Below, in pieces: positions 10,361 through 16,309 of a stretch of DNA of 16,309 bases. The translations under genes were made by a program, and so were the position numbers. The notes beneath the pieces were generated by a model. The model saw only the letters and a program-made list of their open reading frames with translations. It did not search any database and had not been told where the DNA came from. How positions within the stretch are numbered: position 1 is the first letter of the stretch; the number at the start of each line of letters is the position of its first letter. Source of the stretch: Isohypsibius dastychi (taxonomy: Eukaryota; Tardigrada; Eutardigrada; Parachela; Isohypsibiidae); the NCBI GenBank assembly GCA_034696485.1, contig JAQIWT010000689.1, forward strand, positions 1 to 16,309, in the 5' to 3' direction.

Positions 10361-12712
10361 TCATGGTGAGGTATCCAAACTACATTCAGTATGCAAAGTT
10401 CGAACAACGTCCACGGCTGTTTTCCTTCTGCCTTTGAGTAATTCCTCGACGGCTTTCTTATCTTTGCACAAAAAGTTCATTCTGCTCAAAAGCTGCTCCT
10501 CACCAATGGTATTCTTCCACTGTCCCTCGGTCACTGCTTTTTCTCCGTCCCGCAAAAGAGCATTATCCACGATGAAACTGTAGTCACTGCTTTTTCGGTT
10601 TTTATCACTCAGCCACTCCATAGCTTTGACAGGACATCCGTTGTTGATATATACGGCGTACAGGACTTGTTCCGGCGAGATCTCATGCAGGTCTGCTATG
10701 AGTGTCATCATGTCGCAGTCGGTTTTCAGTTGCTCACTCAAATCAACTGTCTTCGAAGATTCTGAAGAAGTCGTGTTCTTCGGAAAAATGGATTCGGTCT
10801 CTGGATTTAATAGTCTCGTCAACGAACGCCTTTGAGCAGGAGCTGGTTGAATTGGGCATTTTATGGTAGGTCTGCGCCTGATCACCATTGGAACTGCAAC
10901 AGTAATAAATTGTGAAAATGTACTTCTTTGACCAGAGTTTTGCTCGCGTACTCTCTGGAGAACTACGGTCTGTACGGTCCGGATTCGGTGCTGCCGGTTC
11001 GTTCTTTTCCTGTTTTTGATCGGTTTTCTCAATATTTGGCCGCTGATAGATTATTTCATGCTTCGTTTCCGCTGGGATAATTTCAGGAATAACTACTGCA
11101 TCGATTTTAGAAAAATAAGGCGACTGTCCGGTCGGCGAAGGAGAAACCGGACAGATCGAATCGAGGTTTATATAAACACTGCTCTGACTGGCGGCCGGAC
11201 GCTCTACTAACAAAACGTGCTGATAGCAATCACAAATCAACCTCTGCTTTCAACAAATACTTTTACCGTTTTCAGGAGCGATTGCAGGAGGGGTTGTTTC
11301 GACGGGGGATTCCCGAGCCTGACTGTGAGCTCGACTGGGCGATCGGGACATTTTATTCGTGGCTGCAGAGTCATTAAACTTACAACGTAAATATTTTTCG
11401 AAAAATTCGATTTGAACTTACAAGCGAGAATTCCTTCATTTTCTCCTTCGGTTCTGACATCATATTTCACGGACTTCGGTTGATCGCGGGTCCAAAGGAT
11501 ATCCAAAGGCTTAGTTTTGGAGGTCGAGGGCTTAGTCTTCGCATCACCTCTGACACTCTTCTTCAGATGATTCGTGCTCTTTCTGGCCAATGTACGATAG
11601 GCCTCAGTGACGACTTCACCCGGTTTCGATTTTTTCTCTTTTCCAGCCGGTTCATCCGAAGAACTGCCCGAATCCGAATCGATGACATAACGTCTCTTTT
11701 TTGCTGAACTTCCCCTCGGTTCATCGAAATCATCGTCGAACAGAGGACCGCCAGAATTCTCGACTTGTCGCTTGGGATGATGGACGGTTTTCAAAGGTCG
11801 AGTCGCCGGCAGGTCAGATTTACCTTGATTACTTTTAGATCCAGATTCTTCCTCACATTCCGGCCGTTTCTTTGGTGAACTGCTGGCAGTTATACTATTG
11901 ACGAATTTGGCGTAACTTTTGCGCTGAGAGACCGGCGTCTCGCGTTTTGAGCTGCCGGAAGTAGACTCTCTTTCGGACACACTCTTCAATCGCGCCTTGG
12001 TAATTGGTTTCTGCCGATTTGGAACAACAATATCAGAATCGCTGTCAGAAACAAGCTGGATGATCTTCGACGGTGGCAACTTCACGGTACTAGGGGCAGC
12101 CTTCTTTGGATTTCCCGTCGTTTTCCGGGCCTTCTCCACTTTTTTAGCAGCTTCCGTATTCAGCGTGAGATTATCAAGCTTTCTGAAATCCTTCAGCGAA
12201 AACTTTTCTTCCGCTTCTTTTCCTTCCTTTTCTGCTAATTCTTTGTAAATGCGATCTCCAGTTAAACGATATTTCCAAAGCGCGGGAATTCTGAAACTGT
12301 CGATCTTCTTCCTGATCTGATCTCGCATCCGGCTGTAAGTGCTTTGAAGAGTGTGCTGTTCAGCAAACTGTATCACAAAAGCAATTTTTCGTTAATTATC
12401 AATTTGATGGATTTTGGAATTAGGATCATTTACCTCTGGATGAGCTTCCAAAAACGCCGCGATCGCTCGAAGTGATGTCGCGCTGTATGACGGCTCCAGA
12501 TATGCAACTTTGGCGCAGTATTTGATCAAGGTGAGATCTTCATGCAATGTGAACTTCGTAGAATATTTCTTTTCTCGCCCTTTTCCCGTACCTGCACGAT
12601 TCAACAGCTGGGCAGGATCGATAGGCCTGATGGTTGTGGCACGAGATTTCGTAGAACGGGAGTTCGAAATATTCAGTGATGATAAAGAACCATCCGAATC
12701 GTTTCCATCCAT
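10361..12712 (-). CDS. TERF2IP: RAP1/TERF2IP-like telomere protein (Myb + RCT)
   Basis: RAP1 proteins sit at telomeres, bound through the C-terminal RCT domain to TRF-type partners. Exons in transcript order: 12712-12434, 12367-11422, 11362-11267, 11206-10952, 10893-10361, giving 702 residues. A Myb-like helix bundle lies at about 53-116 (KFTLHEDLTLIKYC, then HTLQSTYSRMRDQIRKKI), with the spacing of the RAP1 Myb domain. A long, charged, Ser-rich linker follows, with basic clusters (SPKKRPE, AKKRRY) and two SIM-like patches at 195-205 and 320-332. An RCT-like domain lies at about 585-670 (LHEISPEQVLYAVYINNG, then LLSRMNFL), followed by about 32 extra residues. No BRCT domain precedes the Myb region, unlike human and yeast RAP1. 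The assignment rests on domain order plus weak pattern similarity. A different Myb-domain nuclear protein remains possible. The start ATG has G at -3 and +4. Confidence 0.65.
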
Positions 12713-12993
12713 TCCGGCACAGCTCAAGAAAATACAAACCACGCCAAAAAGTGAAACAGACGTTATTCCCAGGAGTGAGGTGGACACATAACAAACTGAA
12801 AACAAAATGCAATTTTCTGAAAATTGCAACGTTTGTATCGCTCACACGCATTCGCGTTCGAAATTCTCAACCGCCAGAACAGCCAGCCACTGGCGTATGA
12901 TTATTCTACTCAGAAAAATATCCTCCCCCCCCCCACTCCTGCCTTCTGGACCGTTTAACGTATGACCAGAGAAAGTATGAAATGCCAAATGAC

Positions 12994-13025
12994 TTTATGA
13001 AAGACGAGAATTTATGAAAGACGAG
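12994..13025. repeat. Two-copy direct repeat, 17-bp period
   Basis: TTTATGAAAGACGAG occurs at 12994-13008 and again, identical, at 13011-13025. It looks like a recent local duplication in intergenic DNA. Confidence 0.9.
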
Positions 13026-13342
13026 TTCGAATTACTGTAAAAACTATACAAACACTCATTGTTTATATGATCACCGTATACAACTGAATAATAACTATTT
13101 TCGCTGCCCCCCAGCTGATTAGATGAACATGATTGGATGAGCAAAAAGGTCACTGCGTAGATTGTAGAATAGAATAATCGAATATTGCAACAACAGTTTG
13201 CAGTATAAGTCCAGCACTAGCATGCAAGTGTTATCCAAAGCTGAGAATGCGATTTAATGGATTTTCACACGATTTTCTGGAAGTGTTCGATGTTGTGATG
13301 AACGCAAAACTATTGGGTGAATTCTTTTAATCCATTCCGTCG

Positions 13343-13374
13343 AATAAATGAATAAACAAATAAATAATTAAATA
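13343..13374 (-). promoter_or_regulatory. AU-rich element in the 3' UTR of the membrane-protein gene
   Basis: On the minus strand, 31-62 bases after the stop of the small membrane-protein gene, the sequence contains several ATTTA pentamers and the nonamer TTATTTATT typical of mRNA-destabilising AU-rich elements. On the plus strand the same bases are a degenerate AAATAAAT repeat, so a simple-repeat origin is possible. Confidence 0.4.
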
Positions 13375-13404
13375 CAGAAACAGTTATAACCACCACAAGC
13401 CGCT

Positions 13405-13683
13405 TCACGTTTGATTGCGAAAACTGGCCCGGTGGTCGTTTAGTAATCTGGCCCAGTTGTTCACAGAAAATTTGTTTCGCTTGTGACATCGATATATCCC
13501 CCACACAAGCAAGGATGCGAAAACGGCGACTACGAAGAAACAAAATATTGAAACCATGACGAGAATCGAGACGCTGTGAATATCTTCCTGATAATAATCC
13601 GTTGGTGCATCGCCATGATGGAGTGGCAATGGAAACGATGTGCGGTTAATTCGATGATAGAGAATTTTCGAATGATTAAACAT
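13405..13683 (-). CDS. Small single-pass membrane protein, unknown
   Basis: A single uninterrupted 92-residue frame with an ATG at 13683. The first 37 residues are polar, with two N-glycosylation sequons (NHS at 3-5 and NRT at 13-15). They are followed by one strongly hydrophobic span at about 38-63 (VSILVMVSIFCFFVVAVF and on) and then a basic tail beginning YRCHKRNK. This follows the positive-inside rule for N-out, C-in topology without a cleaved signal. The layout resembles KCNE-type potassium-channel accessory subunits, but I see no decisive residue match, so no function is assigned. It is divergent with the RIIa-domain gene, the two starts lying 396 bp apart. It could also be one exon of a larger gene. 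Confidence 0.5.
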   Translation of the reverse strand: MFNHSKILYHRINRTSFPLPLHHGDAPTDYYQEDIHSVSILVMVSIFCFFVVAVFASLLVWGIYRCHKRNKFSVNNWARLLNDHRASFRNQT

Positions 13684-14079
13684 CCTCGTGATCAAAATCA
13701 ATAACGGAGAACAGCAAAAAAAATCAACGCGTTTTTCACAAAAAAACCTTGAAAACAAGTGATACAGCCAACACGGACACAATTCAGAAAACTATTCAAG
13801 TGCCGTGCGAAATCTGTTCTCATAAAGCACCTCCGGCCATAATTTATTACCATCTTATCAATGTCGGCCTCTCTCTCTCAGAAAAAGTCATCGTCAGCAG
13901 CCAACTTCTGAAAATATAATTATTGCATTGTAAAACAGGTCGTGCTTAACAGTTCCTCATTCAGTGGCTAACGTTTGTATTGAAACTGCTGCTAAGTGAT
14001 AAATACTTCCGCAAGACCATAACACACATTTCATCATAAATAAAACAGATAGCTTATATTTCGTCTGATATTTTTAAAG
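13684..14079. promoter_or_regulatory. Divergent promoter region
   Basis: 396 bp between two start codons pointing away from each other, and therefore likely to hold both promoters. It contains a CT-repeat tract CTCTCTCTCTC at 13869-13879 (GAGA-like on the other strand) and AT-rich, TATA-like stretches close to 14053. No gene is seen inside. Confidence 0.5.
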
Positions 14080-14790
14080 ATGAGCAAAACACGGCATGGT
14101 CTTCCGGTTGTTCCTAACATTTCGCGCCACTCAAAAATCCATTCGTTGCAGCCCGAACTCTATGCGAAAATCCCACCTGGTTTTCCTCAAATGATAGAAA
14201 ATTTCGCGCGCGAAGTGTTGCGTTACCAGCCCGTGGATATTAATTCTTTCGGGGCGAAATATTTCGAAGACCTCCAAAAAATGCGAAGCGAAGGTCAGTC
14301 TTCTTTTATTCAGGCTTCATTTTATAAAACCACATAATCCAACAACAGGAACCGATATCACCACTTTGTACAAGTCACCTCCTATTTGGGCCAAGCTGCC
14401 AGATTGTGCGCGGTCCGTGAAATTACCAGAAGAATATCCAGAAGCAACCCAACGAAAAGGTGATGCAAAAAAAGAAAAAATTAAAACACGCAGTACGCCA
14501 TCGCCAAGGCCGGTGCGAACACCGTCACCAAGGCCGATCCGGTCGCCAGTTCAGTTAATCCAAGACGAAGAAATTTCCGGTACGTTAACCCGAGAGCTTG
14601 AGTCTCGCGACTCGCGAGTCTTTCATTTAATATTCTTTACTGTCTAGATTTCACCATCAGCGCAGACGAACAATCGGGACGAGATAACACGCGAAGTCCA
14701 TTGATGAACGAATACAGAATTATGGACGCTGCCAGAAATTTGTCTTTTAACGAGCCGTTAATCCCGCCGGAAGAAGACGATGAGACATGA
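14080..14790 (+). CDS. RIIa-domain protein, SPA17/CABYR-like
   Basis: Exons 14080-14293, 14349-14579 and 14648-14790 give 195 residues. Residues 31-66 form an RIIa dimerisation/docking domain: the start IPPGFPQMIENFAREVLR and the closing NSFGAKYFEDL match the pattern of SPA17, CABYR and ropporin. Such domains form a dimer that grips amphipathic helices of A-kinase anchoring proteins, mostly in sperm flagella and cilia. After it come a basic stretch (KKEKIKTR), two near-identical repeats TPSPRPVR and TPSPRPIR (121-136) that look like proline-directed phosphorylation sites, and an acidic C-terminus (PPEEDDET). It has no cyclic-nucleotide-binding domain, so it is not a PKA regulatory subunit, and no IQ motif like that of SPA17. 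The exact orthologue is unclear. Confidence 0.85.
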
Positions 14791-14819
14791 TGAACAAAAA
14801 GCGATGTCTCTCTCCGGAA

Positions 14820-14939
14820 TCATTCATCCTGTTCCCATAAAAATGCTGTAACAAATATGACAAGAAACGCAATCATCGCCGCTGCATAATAATCATGAAA
14901 GGTCATGAAGCTGTCTAGAAGCTCCTCGAAGCCAGCCAT
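14820..14939 (-). CDS. Putative 39-residue membrane microprotein
   Basis: ATG at 14939 (context GGAATGG) to TGA at 14820-14822. The product starts MAGFEELLDSFMTF. It has one uninterrupted hydrophobic span of about 17 residues (AAAMIAFLVIFVTAFLW) preceded by HDYY and ends WEQDE, so both flanks are acidic. It lies 104 bp downstream of the astacin-like stop on the same strand, and 29 bp after the first base 3' of an AATAAA that could end the astacin mRNA. The frame stays open about 34 codons further upstream without an ATG, so it could instead be a terminal exon of another transcript. I know no named family that matches. Convergent with the RIIa gene, whose stop is 29 bp away. Confidence 0.45.
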   Translation of the reverse strand: MAGFEELLDSFMTFHDYYAAAMIAFLVIFVTAFLWEQDE

Positions 14940-14966
14940 TCCACTTTGAACACCGATTATCGGAAA

Positions 14967-14972
14967 TTTATT
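14967..14972 (-). terminator. AATAAA polyadenylation signal for the astacin-like gene
   Basis: Plus-strand TTTATT reads AATAAA on the minus strand, 72 bases after the astacin-like stop codon. It is the nearest perfect hexamer and is well placed for that mRNA. Confidence 0.6.
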
Positions 14973-15043
14973 CAGCAAAAGATAATCGAATCGCGGACTT
15001 TCACGACAAAACTTAGCAACGTATCATAGAGCGGGCCAGAATA

Positions 15044-16215
15044 TTAACAGCGGTACAGCAACTTGAGTTTCTTATAATCTCCGGAGCTGATTTTGTTGTT
15101 TCCGAGTTCCCGAGACGGTTCTTTCTTGCTACGGATAGTCCATTCACCAGCACCTTTCTTGATTCCATGGATCTTGTTTGGGAAATGAGTGATGGATGAC
15201 AGATCGTATGGGACCGAAAGAACCGGAAATTGCGCCTCCGTCAGCTTCTCAAACTTGCGAGCATTCACTGCAAAAATTCTCGTTATATTTACAATTCAGA
15301 TTATTTTGATTCAGCGATTTTTGACCTACATCCACGAAGGTTGTCAAAATTGATTTCGACAAATTGATCTCTGTCGGCGCGGTTGTTTTCATGGTAAAGA
15401 CCTGCAAAATGTTCGGTCGTTTTTCGGGAAATGAATAAGATTGACAAAAATACCAAGTGCGTGCAACAGTTGAACGGCAATTGTGGCATAGTCCCAGCAA
15501 GCTGAAATTTGGACTTTTATCACATTTCTGATCGAATAAAAAGGTGGTGATTGAACTGACTGTCCGCGAGATTAAGTTGTGTAATTCCGGTCTGCATTCC
15601 AACTTGCGATGAGCAACTAAAAAAGCAGTATTATTTATCATTTGTCTAAACAAGGCTGATAACGACTTCGGTATTTATTTATCAAATAATGTAATTTTAT
15701 CAATCATATTTCGATTTTCTAGTCCATACGAAATTTCACGATTGAGTAAAATATACTTCGTCTTTTTCGCCACTTACGCTACTCGATCTGCTTGGATGTT
15801 GACATATTCGCTTTCACTTCGTTGGCGAACGAATTTGATGCAGGTGTTACTTTCAATGTCACGAATAACTTGTCCAATCAGCCTAATTTTGGCTAGAACG
15901 TTCAGTGTTAAGACAGCATGCTGAATTCGGCATGAATACTTTACAATCATCCACGATCGACGACGAAAACTTGTACGGTACTTTGGCATTCGGCCATAAT
16001 TTCGGAGCAGCTTTATTGTCCCCCTGACGAAGAGGAAGTTCTGAAATCATAAAAGACATTATGGTAGGACACATGGACGAACGTCCCATCAAGAGCAGTT
16101 CAATAATTCTACCTGCATCCATTATCGGTCTCGGTTCCGCCTGGCGTTGACCAAAGGTCACTCCGCACGTCTGGATCAAAATCCCGACACATATTGCCCA
16201 CGTGAATTTCGCCAT
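15044..16215 (-). CDS. Astacin-family protein with a degenerate active site (probable pseudoprotease)
   Basis: Exons in transcript order: 16215-16113, 16040-15945, 15892-15778, 15616-15561, 15501-15454, 15401-15330, 15267-15044, giving 237 residues. Residues 1-22 are a signal peptide, followed by a short propeptide with RQGD at 39-42. An M12A astacin domain then begins at WPNAKVPYKF (50-59). All four fold cysteines are present: C84, C106, C125 and C237, the last residue. The zinc motif HExxHxxGxxH reads VQLLHALGLYH at 133-143, so the first zinc His and the catalytic Glu are Val and Gln. The Met-turn SIMHY reads SITHF (188-192), losing the Met and the Tyr. The conserved YHENNRADRDQF block and SVPYDLSS remain. 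There is no EGF or CUB extension. All six introns splice in frame with no stop, so the gene looks maintained rather than decayed. Secreted, probably non-proteolytic. Confidence 0.9.
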
Positions 16216-16309
16216 ATTTGCGATCAGAAATGTAATTCTGAACAAATACAAACACCTCAGCGCGGTGAAAGTGAAACTGGAAAGAGTGACTCAATCAAAC
16301 TGGCTTCTC
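16216..16309. other. 5' flank of the astacin-like gene
   Basis: 94 bp upstream of the astacin-like ATG to the window edge. The astacin frame stays open a short way upstream but without another ATG. Nothing else is supportable. Confidence 0.5.

Larger units (their letters stand above)
12713..13404. other. 5' flank of RAP1-like gene and 3' UTR of the membrane-protein gene
   Basis: No gene is supported in this 690-bp stretch. On the minus strand a TTTTCAG acceptor-like site near 12797 leaves an open frame into the RAP1-like ATG, so an unrecognised upstream exon cannot be excluded. A C10 run (12925-12934), a two-copy 17-bp-period repeat (12994-13025) and an AU-rich block (13343-13374) are present. 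Confidence 0.55.

Noticed and set aside
12713-12829. Signal-peptide-like hydrophobic extension upstream of the RAP1-like ATG
   Set aside because: The frame is open but has no ATG, and a secreted N-terminus is incompatible with a Myb-domain nuclear protein. The stretch is preceded by an acceptor-like TTTTCAG and is best read as 5' UTR.
15249-15653. Apparent frameshifts across the astacin-like gene suggesting a pseudogene
   Set aside because: Every frame change coincides with a GT-AG intron of 52-161 bp, and the spliced product is continuous. The defect is confined to active-site substitutions.
1-16309. tRNA, rRNA, CRISPR array, transposon or bacterial operon
   Set aside because: No cloverleaf with a GGTTCGA-type arm, no regularly spaced repeats, and no terminal inverted repeats or transposase-like frame were found on either strand by eye. 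Spliced animal genes fill the window.

Overview
This looks like compact eukaryotic nuclear DNA from an invertebrate animal. Seven multi- or single-exon animal genes fit in about 16 kb, plus one possible microprotein gene. Nearly every intron is 50-75 bp with GT-AG ends and a T-rich acceptor (TTTTCAG, TTTTAG, TTGCAG). No bacterial-style operon or RNA gene was seen. A Rel-family NFAT5 gene and an RIIa-domain gene of the sperm-flagellum type argue against chromadorean nematodes such as Caenorhabditis. A small-genome ecdysozoan, for example a tardigrade, would fit, but this is an inference and the species is not shown by the sequence.

Layout. Bases 1-117 may be the last coding codons of an upstream plus-strand gene. 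The plus strand then carries four recognisable housekeeping or regulatory genes in a row. These are the mitochondrial RNA helicase SUV3 (SUPV3L1, 679-3572, 12 exons), Elongin B (4274-4751, 2 exons), an NFAT5/TonEBP-like Rel factor (5403-8121, 8 exons) and COP9 signalosome subunit 2 (8590-10245, 6 exons). Converging on CSN2 from the minus strand is a 702-residue Myb plus RCT protein that I read as RAP1/TERF2IP (12712 down to 10361, 5 exons). A small single-pass membrane protein (13683-13405, minus) and an RIIa-domain protein (14080-14790, plus) are divergent across about 400 bp. The right end holds an astacin-family protein on the minus strand (16215-15044, 7 exons) and, just downstream of it, a 39-residue membrane microprotein ORF (14939-14820).

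I rebuilt exon structures by hand, requiring phase-compatible GT-AG junctions and continuity with known protein families. All seven multi-codon gene models close in frame with no leftover stops.

The genes do not form one pathway. Elongin B and CSN2 both act in the cullin-RING ubiquitin ligase system, SUV3 in mitochondrial RNA turnover, RAP1 at telomeres and NFAT5 in stress transcription. I see no multi-gene novel system. The strongest unusual items are the astacin, whose catalytic residues are replaced while its fold cysteines remain; the membrane microprotein; and the RAP1-like gene without an N-terminal BRCT domain.
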